Shown piece by piece: positions 51,185 through 60,652 of a DNA stretch of 64,000 nucleotides. The position numbers were made by a program, and so were the translations under genes. This stretch comes from Thermoleophilia bacterium (GTDB lineage Bacteria > Actinomycetota > Thermoleophilia > RBG-16-64-13). The stretch lies in contig JAOAGT010000001.1 of the NCBI GenBank assembly GCA_026415615.1, positions 184,572 through 248,571 on the forward strand. The letters run 5' to 3'. Below the pieces are notes generated by a model. The model made no database searches. It was not told the origin of the DNA and saw nothing but the letters and a program-made list of their open reading frames with translations. Each line of letters begins with the position of its first letter. Position 1 is the first letter of the stretch.

Positions 51185-53368
51185 ATGAACGAAACCTTAC
51201 GCAGTACATATGCACTGGATCGCGCTGCCGCTCGGAATCTTGTAGCGTCGGCCTACGCGGCGGGAGCGACCGCCCTGGACGAGTGGCAGGCCAAGACTGT
51301 TTTTGCGGCCTACGGGATTCCGGTTCCGGCCGGCATTCTGGCAAGAACCGAACAAGATGCGGTGCAGGCAGCCAAGTTGATTGGCGGCAAAGTGGTCATG
51401 AAAGGCATAGGGAGCGACATTCGCCACAAGACGGAGGCCGGTCTTGTGGTGCTGGGAGTCGAGGGGGAAACAGCGGTTGCTGAGACTTTCCGGGCGCTTA
51501 AGGAACGTGGCGGCGACAGTCTCGTAGGGGTGTTAGTAGAGGAAATGGTGCCCAGCAATCGGGAACTGATGGTGGGCATGAAGAGAGATCCCGTCTTTGG
51601 GCCGGCAGTACTGTTTGGCCTGGGCGGAGTCCTGACCGAAGCTCTGGGGGATGTCGCTCTCTCTCTTGCCCCAGTTGACGACCAAGAAGCTCATGAGCTT
51701 CCCGAACTCATTCGCGCTAAGCGTCTTCTTGGCGCCTTTCGCGGGTATCCCCCGGTAGACAGAGAAGCTCTAGCAGCGATTATCAAAGCCATTGGAGAAA
51801 TCGCTCTGGAGAACCCCGAGATAGCAGAGATTGACGCCAACCCGGTATTGGTCAGGGGTGCCCAGCCAGTCGCAGCAGATGCACTTGTCATTTTGGGTGA
51901 GCCTGCGTCTACGAAGGAATCTAGAAGCAGCTTTGTGCCCAATCTTCGCGCCTTGTTGGCTCCGCGCTCCATCGCCGTGGTCGGTGCCTCTGGTGATGTG
52001 AGCAAGTGGGGCGGGTCAGCTCTCAAGAACATTATTGACGGTGGCTACAAGGGAGCTATTTACCCCGTTAACCCTAAGGGGGGCGAGTTCTTTGGCCTCC
52101 AGGTATACACCAGCATTGAGGAACTCCCTGAAGCGCCTGACATGGCGCTCTTAGCTGTGGGGGGGAGTCAAGTGGCTCCCATGCTTGAACAATGTGTTCG
52201 CCGGGGTGTGCGTTCGGCTATCGCTATAGCAGCTGGCTTTTCGGAAACCGGGGAGGAGGGCGCTGAGGCCGAAAGGGAAATTGCCAGGATAGCCACAGAA
52301 GGCGGCGTAACCCTCATGGGACCCAACTGCATGGGGATGATCTCAAACGAGGTAAGTCTGCATGCGCTGGGCTTTGTCTCCCTGCATCCGCCAAAGGGCA
52401 CGCTAAGCATGGTGTCACAATCGGGAAACCTAGGAGTTACCGTCACGCACGAATGCAAGCGTCGGGGGATCGGCATTGACAAGTTCTTAAGCGTGGGCAA
52501 TGAAGCTCAAATAGGCGTGGTCGACATCCTCGACTACTTGCGAGACGATCCTAACACCACGTGTGTCATTACCTACATCGAGGGTATCGATGACGGACGG
52601 CGTTTTCTCGAGGTGGCACGACGCACGGCGGCGGTGAAGCCGGTTGTGGTGCTAAGGGGCGGACTCACCGAGTACGGAAGCAAGGCCGCCGCATCTCATA
52701 CAGGGGCGATGGCTGGTTCAGCCGCGGTATGGGAGGCTGCAGCCAGACAGGCTGGGTTGGTTACGTGTACAACCCTTCAAGACGTTGTCAACGTCGGCAC
52801 GTGTTTGGCCTACCTGCCGTTGCCTAAAGGACGGAGGGTCGCCATAATTACGCAGGGCGGCGGTGCCGGGGTATTGGCCGCAGACGAAGTGGCCCGCAGA
52901 GGACTCATACTCGCCGAGCTGCCGAAAGAGCTGTATGCGCACATTGACCAGTTCTTGCCGCCTTTCTGGAGTCGGCGCAACCCGCTTGACCTTGTGGCTT
53001 CGGCTGGGGGCGACGTGGCGGCTAATGTGCTCAAGGCGGTGGTCGAGTGTGACGCGGTCGACGCCGTGATTATGCTGTCGATACTGGGAGTTCCAACTGG
53101 CGGTCAAGACCGCGAATTGTCAGCTCTCGATGAGTACGCAGATCTAAGCGAATGGGAGAGATCTTTGCTTTCCCTGGCGGCGGAATTAATGGAGAAAACG
53201 GAAAAACCAATAATCAATGTGCCCGACATGCCGATTAAGGGGTCGGTCTTTGACTTCGGCAGACGTTACCGGCCAATTGTCCTCCCATCGGTTCAGGCAG
53301 CTGTCTTAGCTCTCGATCGGATGGAATGGTATGCGACCCACAGAAGAGGAGGCACTTCTGTCTCCTAG
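51185..53368 (+). CDS. ADP-forming acyl-CoA synthetase (acetate-CoA ligase family), single-chain
   Basis: The 727-residue enzyme couples acyl-CoA formation or hydrolysis to ATP. Order: ATP-grasp (beta-type) domain about 15-235 (DEWQAKTVFAAYGIPVPAG), CoA-binding domain about 255-380 (LLAPRSIAVVGASGDVSKW) and a succinyl-CoA-synthetase-like alpha domain with the phosphorylated His505 in ASHTGAMAG. In many bacterial homologues the alpha part comes first, so this is the beta-first arrangement. It is divergent from gntR and followed after 12 bases by iorA. With IOR it would conserve energy from acyl-CoA as ATP, as in archaea, or activate imported acids. Confidence 0.92.
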   Translation: MNETLRSTYALDRAAARNLVASAYAAGATALDEWQAKTVFAAYGIPVPAGILARTEQDAVQAAKLIGGKVVMKGIGSDIRHKTEAGLVVLGVEGETAVAETFRALKERGGDSLVGVLVEEMVPSNRELMVGMKRDPVFGPAVLFGLGGVLTEALGDVALSLAPVDDQEAHELPELIRAKRLLGAFRGYPPVDREALAAIIKAIGEIALENPEIAEIDANPVLVRGAQPVAADALVILGEPASTKESRSSFVPNLRALLAPRSIAVVGASGDVSKWGGSALKNIIDGGYKGAIYPVNPKGGEFFGLQVYTSIEELPEAPDMALLAVGGSQVAPMLEQCVRRGVRSAIAIAAGFSETGEEGAEAEREIARIATEGGVTLMGPNCMGMISNEVSLHALGFVSLHPPKGTLSMVSQSGNLGVTVTHECKRRGIGIDKFLSVGNEAQIGVVDILDYLRDDPNTTCVITYIEGIDDGRRFLEVARRTAAVKPVVVLRGGLTEYGSKAAASHTGAMAGSAAVWEAAARQAGLVTCTTLQDVVNVGTCLAYLPLPKGRRVAIITQGGGAGVLAADEVARRGLILAELPKELYAHIDQFLPPFWSRRNPLDLVASAGGDVAANVLKAVVECDAVDAVIMLSILGVPTGGQDRELSALDEYADLSEWERSLLSLAAELMEKTEKPIINVPDMPIKGSVFDFGRRYRPIVLPSVQAAVLALDRMEWYATHRRGGTSVS

Positions 53369-53380
53369 AGCGGAGGAAGA

Positions 53381-55246
53381 ATGACATCAGGCGTGCAAGC
53401 AACAGAAACAAAAGTAGCTCAAGAACAGTTGGACATCCTTTCCGGCAACGAGGCCATTGCCCGTGGGGCGTGGGAGGCCGGAGTCAAAGTGGCCGCTGCC
53501 TATCCAGGGACGCCTAGCACCGAGATCCTGGAGAGTTTGGCGGAATACGAAGATGTTTACTGCGAGTGGTCCCCCAACGAGAAAGTTGCCATGGAAGTGG
53601 GTCTGGGAGCAGCCATGGCTGGCGGTCGCGCTCTAGTCTGCATGAAGCACGTGGGCTTAAACGTGGCTGCCGATCCGTTCTTTTCTGCCTCGTATGTGGG
53701 GGTCGAAGGTGGGCTGGTAGTGGTTTCTGCGGATGACCCAGGGATGCATAGCTCTCAGGATGAGCAGGATAACCGCAACTACGCCAAGTTTGCCCGGGTA
53801 CCGGTTTTGGAGCCTTCGGATAGTGGAGAAGCCAAAGAGTTTGTGATAGCCGCATACGAGCTATCCGAGAAGTTCGATACCCCGGTTCTTCTGCGCACTA
53901 CCACGCGGGTATCTCATTCCAAGAGCATAGTGAAGCTGGGCGAGAGAATTCCTCGACCCCACGTAACAGAGCTCAAGCGCAATTGGAGCAAATACACAAT
54001 GATGCCAGTCAACGCGCTCGCCCGTCACCCGGTGATTGAGCAACGTGTGCGCGACTTGGCCGAGTACGCCGAGAATTGCCCGTTCAACCGGGTCGAGATG
54101 GGTGATACTCGTGTGGGCATCATCACCTCGGGTGTCATCTACACCTACGTGCGCGAAGCAGTGCCGGGCGCAAGCTTTCTTAAGCTGGGCATGAGCTACC
54201 CGCTGCCCCGCCGGCTAATTGAGGATTTCCGGTCACGCGTAGAGAAGCTCTTCGTGGTAGAGGAGTTGGATCCCTTCATTGAGGAGCAAGTTCGTCTCAT
54301 GGGGGTTCAGGTTGATGGAGGCAAGGAACTAAACACTCTACTTGGTGAGCTAGACGCTCGCATCATAGCTCAGTCCCTTGCCAAGGCCGGGGTTCCCGGC
54401 GTAAATGAGGAGCTTCTCCGGGACATTCCGCCAGCGAGGACTGACTTGCCGGCCCGACCTCCCACATTTTGTCCTGGTTGTCCTCATCGGGGGATTTTTG
54501 TGGTGCTCAAGAAGCTCAAGCTCTTCGTCGCTGGGGACATCGGCTGCTACACAATGGGAGCTCTACCGCCCTTCAACTCAGTCCACTGCAGCACTTGTAT
54601 GGGGGCGAGCATAAGCATGGCTCACGGTATGGCCAAGGTCTTAGAAGCTCCGGAGGATGGCGGCAAGCTTGATCCCCGTAAGAAGCCTGTTGCGATCATA
54701 GGGGATAGCACGTTCTACCACTCCGGAATCACTTCACTCATGGACGTGGCCTACAACCGCGGAAACACGCTGAATATCATTGTGGACAATAGCACCACGG
54801 CCATGACTGGCGGCCAGGATCACCCAGGGACCGGCAAGACTCTGATGGGAGAGCCGTCCACCAGTGTCGATCTCCCTGCTCTCTGCCGAGCTCTGGGCTT
54901 AAAGAGAGTGACCACCATTGATCCCTACAATCTGGAAGAGATAGAACGCGTACTGCGCGAGGAGCTAGCCGCGGATGAACCCTCTGTTGTGATTTCCAAG
55001 GCGCCCTGCGTGCTCATGTACAAGATTCGTCGTCCCGTGTACCAGGTAGACGCAGATAAGTGTATAGGTTGCAAGCGTTGTCTGCAGGCTGGCTGTGTGG
55101 GTCTCAATCTGTACACGGACTCTCGCGGTGATCGCAAGGTGGAGATACTGGCTGACCAATGCAACGGCTGTGGGGTGTGTGCGCAACTGTGCAAAGAGAA
55201 AGCGATCACTCGCCCGGAGACAGCTGAGGAGGAGGCATCCCGATGA
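53381..55246 (+). CDS. iorA: Indolepyruvate ferredoxin oxidoreductase alpha subunit (IorA)
   Basis: This subunit oxidatively decarboxylates aryl or branched 2-oxo acids to acyl-CoA with thiamine diphosphate and reduces ferredoxin; the reaction is oxygen-sensitive. The 621-residue protein has the N-terminal pyrimidine domain (GNEAIARGAWEAGVKVAAAY), the thiamine-binding domain (about 365-530, GDIGCYTMGALPPF and IGDSTFYHSG) and two C-terminal 4Fe-4S motifs beginning CIGCKRCLQAGC and CNGCGVCAQLC. ATG 53381 has GGAGGA upstream and the gene overlaps iorB by 4 nt. It follows the ADP-forming synthetase in one operon. Confidence 0.95.
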   Translation: MTSGVQATETKVAQEQLDILSGNEAIARGAWEAGVKVAAAYPGTPSTEILESLAEYEDVYCEWSPNEKVAMEVGLGAAMAGGRALVCMKHVGLNVAADPFFSASYVGVEGGLVVVSADDPGMHSSQDEQDNRNYAKFARVPVLEPSDSGEAKEFVIAAYELSEKFDTPVLLRTTTRVSHSKSIVKLGERIPRPHVTELKRNWSKYTMMPVNALARHPVIEQRVRDLAEYAENCPFNRVEMGDTRVGIITSGVIYTYVREAVPGASFLKLGMSYPLPRRLIEDFRSRVEKLFVVEELDPFIEEQVRLMGVQVDGGKELNTLLGELDARIIAQSLAKAGVPGVNEELLRDIPPARTDLPARPPTFCPGCPHRGIFVVLKKLKLFVAGDIGCYTMGALPPFNSVHCSTCMGASISMAHGMAKVLEAPEDGGKLDPRKKPVAIIGDSTFYHSGITSLMDVAYNRGNTLNIIVDNSTTAMTGGQDHPGTGKTLMGEPSTSVDLPALCRALGLKRVTTIDPYNLEEIERVLREELAADEPSVVISKAPCVLMYKIRRPVYQVDADKCIGCKRCLQAGCVGLNLYTDSRGDRKVEILADQCNGCGVCAQLCKEKAITRPETAEEEASR

Positions 55247-55854
55247 CAAACCGTCCCACTGTGAGCGTGCTCTTGACTGGAGTCGGCGGTCAAGGGGTAG
55301 TGCTGGCAAGCTACGTGCTAAGCCATGTAGCCATGGAGGAAGGCTATGAGGTGAAGCAGAGCGAGGTGCACGGGATGAGCCAGCGCGGTGGCAGCGTTAC
55401 AAGCCACTTCCGTTTTGGAGACAAAGTGTGGTCTCCTCTTTGCACTCCGGGAGCTGTTGACCTGCTCTTAGGCTTTGAGGCTCTTGAAGCTTTGAGGTAC
55501 CTGCATTGGCTTAAGCCAGGTGGCAAGTTGGTTTACAACACTCTCAGGATCAATCCTAGCCCTGTGTCAGCGGGGCTTGCGACGTACCCCGAGGATATCG
55601 ACCTGCAAATCAAGGCTGCCTGTCAGACAGCCGAGCCGGTTGACGCCTACGCGCTCGCCGTAAAGGCCGGGACAGGGAAGGCGGCTAACGTTGCCTTGCT
55701 GGGAGCGGTTTCGCGCTGGTTGCCGTTTGCCCGGGAAACCTGGGAAGCGGTTATTGCCAAGGCTGTGCCTCCTAAGACCGTGGAGGTGAATTTGAAGGCA
55801 TTCCGACTTGGGGCGGAAAGCGACAGCTCAGCCCCGGTGCAGGAGGGACGCTAG
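55243..55854 (+). CDS. iorB: Indolepyruvate ferredoxin oxidoreductase beta subunit (IorB)
   Basis: The 203-residue gamma-type pyruvate-oxidoreductase subunit has LLTGVGGQGVVLASYVLSHV and SEVHGMSQRGGSVTSHFRFG, both typical of IorB. It overlaps iorA (ATGA) and so is translated in equimolar amounts. Together the two subunits form the complete IOR enzyme. A GC-rich hairpin starts 18 bases after its stop codon and covers the beginning of the following MFS gene. Confidence 0.94.
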   Translation: MTNRPTVSVLLTGVGGQGVVLASYVLSHVAMEEGYEVKQSEVHGMSQRGGSVTSHFRFGDKVWSPLCTPGAVDLLLGFEALEALRYLHWLKPGGKLVYNTLRINPSPVSAGLATYPEDIDLQIKAACQTAEPVDAYALAVKAGTGKAANVALLGAVSRWLPFARETWEAVIAKAVPPKTVEVNLKAFRLGAESDSSAPVQEGR

Positions 55855-57288
55855 GTGGCCGCGGGAGATCTAGGTGCCCGCCCGGGGCGTATGGCCCGGG
55901 CGGGCACCCGCCGCGGAAACCATACTTCCTTCACCCAGCGTCCGTCTTATCGCTGGGTGGCTTTGACGATGGCGTTCTTCTCCGTGTTCGGAGCTATTGG
56001 CCTGGGCCGCTTTGGGTACAGCGCGATTCTGCCCTCAATGCAGCAAGCTCTGGGCATCACCAGTGCTGCTGCCGGTGCTCTCGCGTCGTGGAATCTTGCC
56101 GGATATGTTCTCTCTGCAGCGGTTGGAGGGCTGCTTGCCTCTCGTTTTGGGCCTCGCCTAGTAGTTAGCATTGGCTCGGTAATTGCTGCTGCTGGAATGC
56201 TCATCACTGGGATTGCTGGCGGAGTAACTGCCGCCGCCGCGGGGCGTTTGCTGACCGGCCTGGGGTCGGGCACAGTCCTTGTTCCTTCGGTGGCCTTAAT
56301 GTCGGCCTGGTTTGAACTCCGGCGTCGAGGCATGGCTTCTGCAATTGTTAGCTCCGGAGCCTCTCTAGCGTTGGTGATTGCTGGTCCAGTGGTGCCTCGC
56401 ATCATAGAGCTTGGCGGCGCTGGCGGGTGGCGTCTGGCATGGTACTTCTTTGCGGCGCTAACTTTTGCTATGGGCATTCTTACCTGGATTGTGCAACGAA
56501 ATGGACCCGGCAAAGCAATGTCAGCTCCCATACTCCGTGGGTCTGCGTGGACAGCGGATACCCCTGTTGGCCAACCACAAAACGTAGAGGAGGCCGCCGT
56601 AGCCGATGTGCTCTCCCGGTGGCCAAAGAGCACGGGAGAGCGGCGCCAGGTCCAGCGGTCTTCGGGGCTCTCGGGAATCTACCGATCTGGATTTGCTTGG
56701 CATCTTGGCTTTGTATACTTTGCTTTCGGCTTTGGCTATGTCATCTACTTCACGTTTTTCCAAAAACGGCTCACTGCCGATTTGGGAATGAGCGCCACAG
56801 CTGCGGGCAACATTTTCTTGGTGGTAGGTATTTTCAGTCTAATCTGCGGGGTCCTCTGGGGAAGCATCTCGGACCGCATAGGGCGTGGGCGCGCCTTGGC
56901 TCTTAACTACCTGCTTCAAGGTACGGGCTCGGCGCTTTTTGCCTGGTGGACGGACACTCCGGGTCTTGTGATCTCGGCCATATTCTGCGGCCTTACTGCT
57001 CTTGCCATACCAGGATTGATGGGGGCAGCTTGCGGTGATCGCTTTGGGCCGGTCTTGGCGTCCGCCTCGCTTGGCTTTGTGACCATTTTTATTGGAGTGG
57101 GACAAGTGCTGGGCCCTTACGTGGCTGGAAAGCTAGCTGACATTTTTGGGAATTTGACGTATTCGTATGTTCTTTCCGCCGGTATCTTTTACGCGGGCGC
57201 CGTACTTGCGGCGTTTCTGCCCGATCACCGGCGTACAGCTGCGAAGCCAGCTCCGGCTCAACCGGGGCCGCAGGGGGCTTCCGGGTGA
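55855..57288 (+). CDS. MFS transporter, YbfB/YjiJ-like
   Basis: This 477-residue transporter starts with GTG immediately after the iorB stop (AGGAGG upstream) or with ATG 55891, which would give 36 fewer residues. It is paralogous to 5083: SYRWVALTMAFFSVFGAIGL and LGRFGYSAILPSMQQALG align with that protein. There is a long central loop (about residues 225-275) rich in charged residues. It ends the synthetase-IOR operon; import or export of the aryl acid or its 2-oxo acid is a reasonable inference. A stable hairpin covers the region between the two possible starts. Confidence 0.86.
   Translation: MAAGDLGARPGRMARAGTRRGNHTSFTQRPSYRWVALTMAFFSVFGAIGLGRFGYSAILPSMQQALGITSAAAGALASWNLAGYVLSAAVGGLLASRFGPRLVVSIGSVIAAAGMLITGIAGGVTAAAAGRLLTGLGSGTVLVPSVALMSAWFELRRRGMASAIVSSGASLALVIAGPVVPRIIELGGAGGWRLAWYFFAALTFAMGILTWIVQRNGPGKAMSAPILRGSAWTADTPVGQPQNVEEAAVADVLSRWPKSTGERRQVQRSSGLSGIYRSGFAWHLGFVYFAFGFGYVIYFTFFQKRLTADLGMSATAAGNIFLVVGIFSLICGVLWGSISDRIGRGRALALNYLLQGTGSALFAWWTDTPGLVISAIFCGLTALAIPGLMGAACGDRFGPVLASASLGFVTIFIGVGQVLGPYVAGKLADIFGNLTYSYVLSAGIFYAGAVLAAFLPDHRRTAAKPAPAQPGPQGASG
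55873..55908. repeat. Perfect 14-bp inverted repeat covering the MFS start region
   Basis: GGTGCCCGCCCGGG (55873-55886) pairs with CCCGGGCGGGCACC (55895-55908); the 8-base loop contains the ATG at 55891. It could hinder translation of the MFS gene or stop transcription after iorB. Confidence 0.7.
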
Positions 57289-57321
57289 GAATCGCCCGTC
57301 TCAGGTTGTCATGAGAGAATG

Positions 57322-57360
57322 AGAAGGGCCCCGGCTGGGTGTTCCAACCGGGGCCCTTCT
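57322..57360. terminator. Probable bidirectional terminator between MFS and molybdoenzyme genes
   Basis: AGAAGGGCCCCGG (57322-57334) is complementary to CCGGGGCCCTTCT (57348-57360), 13 bp with a 13-base loop. It lies between convergent genes and ends in TTCT in the forward direction; the T-run is short. Confidence 0.72.
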
Positions 57361-57408
57361 GCTTGAGGTCGGTCCGAACCGATCTACCGGCTATTCAATC
57401 CCTCTTGC

Positions 57409-59628
57409 CTAGTCCTCGTCCTCGTCTTTCTTGCCCTCCCACTCGGGCACGAAGCCGTAATCCTCGCGATGGAACACCGACTCAGTTAGCTCCTCAGGCT
57501 TGGCCTTGTACACCTTGCAGAGGAGGCAGGTAAGGTCTGGTGACCCATACATGGGGTCAAGGTGGTTGTTGTTGGTAAGGACGTTGGGATTAGATATGAA
57601 CAGGCCGTGGTAGCCCTCTGCCGGTTCCTCGGGATAGAAGCAGTTGGCCATGGCCATGCAGACCCCGCGCTTGATGCCGGGCGTCACCCGAACCTTCTGC
57701 CTAATGCGTCCCCGCGGCGACTCAATCCAGACAATGTCACCATCTTCCACACCGCACTGCTTGGCTGTGTCTGGATGCAGCTGGCAGGTGGGGAACTCGG
57801 TAAAGCTTCTTAGCCAGGGGATGTTCCGGTACTGGCTCAAGAAGTAGTAGGGCATCCGGTAACCGGTGGTAAGAACTATCGGGTACTCCTTGAAGAGCTC
57901 AGGCGTGGAGTACGGACTTTCGCCCGGTTCACGAAATTGCGGCAGCGGATCGTATCCCAGAGACTCCAAATGCTTAGACCAGAACTCAAACTTGCCAGTG
58001 GGTGTGGGGAATCCGCCACCCTCACGCCAGTAGTCGGTCTTGTACTTGTAGTAAACCTGGTCGGGCCCGTAGCAGCCGCTTACTAGCCGCTCACTAAACT
58101 CTTTCCAAGTGATGCCTCCCTTGCGCAGCTGATAGTTGAGCATATCCTCAACGGTGTCAAACCAATATTCTGGAGCCACGCGCTTTCCGATCTCATTGAA
58201 GATCCAGGCATCAGACTTAGCTTCTCCCGGTGGATCAACTACCTTGTTGTGCGCCTCAATCATGAAGCGCGGGTGCATGTCGTAAATGTCGTCAATCTCT
58301 AGCCAGTGCGCAGCTGGGAGTACGATATCAGCAGCCTCAGCCATGGGCCCCATGAACTGGTCTACATGGACCATGAACGGAACACGCTCAATGGCCGCCA
58401 CTACTTCCTTGGTGTTGGCCATGTGAACTATCTGCTGCCCACCGACGCTGATCCACACTTGGATGGGGCAGGGTTCTTCGCCCGAAAGAATCTTCTTGAC
58501 AAGAGTATCCGGATTGCATGTACGGGCCGCACCCATCTTGAACTTGTCTCCACCGATGATGTGCTTCCTCATTTCATCGGTGATGGGGATCTCGAGGAAG
58601 AAATCTTCGATAAGGCCAGTGGCCGGGAGAACCCAGCTTATCATGCTGCCGGGTCGCTCGATGTTGCCCACGAGTCCCATCAGACAGGTTATAGCCCGAA
58701 GAGTGTGGCCGCAGTTGGCCTGCCGCTCGAGCGAGCTACCCACCTGAATACAACCGGGAGTGTCGATAGCCCACATGCGGGCAGCTTCGATGACCTGTTC
58801 CTTGGGAATCCAGCATATGTCGGCGACCTTCTCCGGCGTGTAGGGTTTGACTCGCTCCCGAAGCTCCTCGAAGCCGTAAGTCCAGTTCTCGACGAACTCC
58901 TTGTCCCAGAGTTCCTCCTCAATAATCACGTTCATCATGCCTAGAGCCAGAGCGCAGTCCGTCCCAGGTCGAGGCTGAATCCAGAGAGTGGCCCTGGTGG
59001 CATAGGCGCTGGCACGGGGATCGATGATTATGAGGTTCTTACAGTAGTCCAGGGACCGCTCGAACCAGAAGCACATCTCCGAGTCAGCGCTGGAGATCTC
59101 AAGCTGCTTAGCCCACATGATCTGGGTCTTGGGAAACTCCCCGCCCCAGCCATGGTAGTCGCAGTAAAGACGGCCGTACCCTGTTACCAGTCCATAGAGA
59201 CCGAGCCGCGGGCTGTGGCAAACGTAGCCAGGTGTAATCACGTTTGCTGTGCCTATCGAGCGAGCCAAACGGTGGGTGTAGCGGTTGTAGCCTCGGCCGG
59301 TACCTTGGGAAACGGCGATTGTGTGTGCTCCGTACTTATCACGGGCTTCGTTTACTTTCTCGGTAATGGTGTCGAGTGCCTCGTCCCAAGAGATTCTCTT
59401 CCACTTGCCGCTGCCCTTGGGGCCGATCCGCCTCATCGGGTATTTCAACCTGAAGGGGTTGTCAATGTGCTGAATGCTTGACAGCCCCTTTGAGCACATC
59501 GTGCCTTCGGTAAGGGAGTTGACGTTGCCTTCAATATGGACGATTACTCCATCCTCGGTTGTGACCTTGACTCCGCAGCCACCGTGGCAGCTCTTGCAGG
59601 TCGTATAAATGACTTTACGTTCTCCCAT
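57409..59628 (-). CDS. Molybdopterin oxidoreductase catalytic subunit (DMSO reductase family)
   Basis: The 739-residue protein binds bis-MGD molybdenum/tungsten and an N-terminal 4Fe-4S cluster: C11-x2-C14-x3-C18-x26-C45. A Cys137 in TPGYVCHSPR is in the usual metal-ligand region for Psr/Phs-type enzymes. There is no twin-arginine signal peptide, so the catalytic subunit appears cytoplasmic, unlike most Psr/Phs proteins. The substrate is not identifiable (thiosulfate, polysulfide, arsenate, or a hydroxylated organic are open). ATG 59628 follows GAGGAG; a longer ATG at 59667 is less likely. Gene order (FeS, NrfD, catalytic) is reverse-strand operon 61426-57409. Confidence 0.92.
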   Translation of the reverse strand: MGERKVIYTTCKSCHGGCGVKVTTEDGVIVHIEGNVNSLTEGTMCSKGLSSIQHIDNPFRLKYPMRRIGPKGSGKWKRISWDEALDTITEKVNEARDKYGAHTIAVSQGTGRGYNRYTHRLARSIGTANVITPGYVCHSPRLGLYGLVTGYGRLYCDYHGWGGEFPKTQIMWAKQLEISSADSEMCFWFERSLDYCKNLIIIDPRASAYATRATLWIQPRPGTDCALALGMMNVIIEEELWDKEFVENWTYGFEELRERVKPYTPEKVADICWIPKEQVIEAARMWAIDTPGCIQVGSSLERQANCGHTLRAITCLMGLVGNIERPGSMISWVLPATGLIEDFFLEIPITDEMRKHIIGGDKFKMGAARTCNPDTLVKKILSGEEPCPIQVWISVGGQQIVHMANTKEVVAAIERVPFMVHVDQFMGPMAEAADIVLPAAHWLEIDDIYDMHPRFMIEAHNKVVDPPGEAKSDAWIFNEIGKRVAPEYWFDTVEDMLNYQLRKGGITWKEFSERLVSGCYGPDQVYYKYKTDYWREGGGFPTPTGKFEFWSKHLESLGYDPLPQFREPGESPYSTPELFKEYPIVLTTGYRMPYYFLSQYRNIPWLRSFTEFPTCQLHPDTAKQCGVEDGDIVWIESPRGRIRQKVRVTPGIKRGVCMAMANCFYPEEPAEGYHGLFISNPNVLTNNNHLDPMYGSPDLTCLLCKVYKAKPEELTESVFHREDYGFVPEWEGKKDEDED

Positions 59629-59653
59629 AGTTATCTCCTCAACGCAACGGGGC

Positions 59654-60634
59654 CTAGTAAGCAGCACTCTTGGGCAACAGTGGGCGATAGATTCCTACTT
59701 TCAGTACGCCGTACTTCAGGGAGAAGGCTCCAATGGTGTGACAGACGATGGCGAACACCAGAAGACCGGCCGAAGCCTCTTCCCCAGTGAAGTAGCTGGC
59801 TACCGAAACCAGGAAGGGGACTATGATGCCCAAGATTACAATTCCAAGCCAGAAAACCCACGCAAGCTTGCCCACGATGAGTTCCTTTACGGCAAGCTCC
59901 GCCACAACCGACTGGTAATTCGCGTTTACCAGATAAGCCAAGATCAGCAAAGCGTTGATGATGAGCACAATCCTGGTTGCCGACTCGGCCGGGGCAACCA
60001 CGCCCTCCCCAGTGACCAGCCCTACACCCATTAGCAGGGCAAGTCCGTCTGCAATACCCATCATAAGGAAGATAATGGGGAGAAGGCCAGTGTTCCAGAA
60101 GGGCACGCTCTTGCAGTAGCTCATCGCGAAACCACAATAGATGCCGGTCATTGCACAGGTAAGACCAGCAAGAACCATGAAGACCCAGTTGGCTCCATAT
60201 ACGCCGTCCCAGTGGGGCCCGCCTTCGGTTACCACGTCATAGGCCATGAGACCCTGAAGAACCATCTGGACGATGGCAAAAACAAGAAAGACAGTCGTGA
60301 ACACTATGCCTCGGGAAAACCACGACCGAGTCCAGTTTGTACTAAACGGAGGAAACGCTCTCCAGAACCGCCACGGCTTTCCCAAGTACACCAAATGCAA
60401 AGGCAGCTTGAAGAAAGCAATCATGATCCAGCCGAAGATCAGCCCCCAAAAGGCGGTTAATGGAGAGTGTTTAAAGAAGAAGAGAGAAGCGATATATAGA
60501 CCCGTGCCCAGAGCTGAGAAGACCTCAGCCAACCAGACCAAAAGCCCCTTGCCCGAAATCCACTCGGTTTGGGCCATGGGCTTGATCATCCACTCGTGGG
60601 TGACCATCCACTGACGCGAAGTTTGTATCTTCAT
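59654..60634 (-). CDS. NrfD/PsrC-type integral membrane subunit of the molybdoenzyme
   Basis: This 326-residue protein with about 8-9 hydrophobic helices is a NrfD/PsrC-family quinol-interacting anchor. Marker segments are LAEVFSALGTGLYIASLFFF and LPLHLVYLGKPWRFWRAF, where the conserved LG-P-R-WR motif is visible. It is encoded between the ferredoxin-like and catalytic subunits and should anchor the complex and exchange electrons with the quinone pool. Its gene ends 25 bases before the catalytic subunit start. The mid-section (HWDGVYGANWVFMVLAGLTC) shows no haem-binding His pair. Confidence 0.9.
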   Translation of the reverse strand: MKIQTSRQWMVTHEWMIKPMAQTEWISGKGLLVWLAEVFSALGTGLYIASLFFFKHSPLTAFWGLIFGWIMIAFFKLPLHLVYLGKPWRFWRAFPPFSTNWTRSWFSRGIVFTTVFLVFAIVQMVLQGLMAYDVVTEGGPHWDGVYGANWVFMVLAGLTCAMTGIYCGFAMSYCKSVPFWNTGLLPIIFLMMGIADGLALLMGVGLVTGEGVVAPAESATRIVLIINALLILAYLVNANYQSVVAELAVKELIVGKLAWVFWLGIVILGIIVPFLVSVASYFTGEEASAGLLVFAIVCHTIGAFSLKYGVLKVGIYRPLLPKSAAY

Positions 60635-60652
60635 CCGGCACCTCTCCGATTC

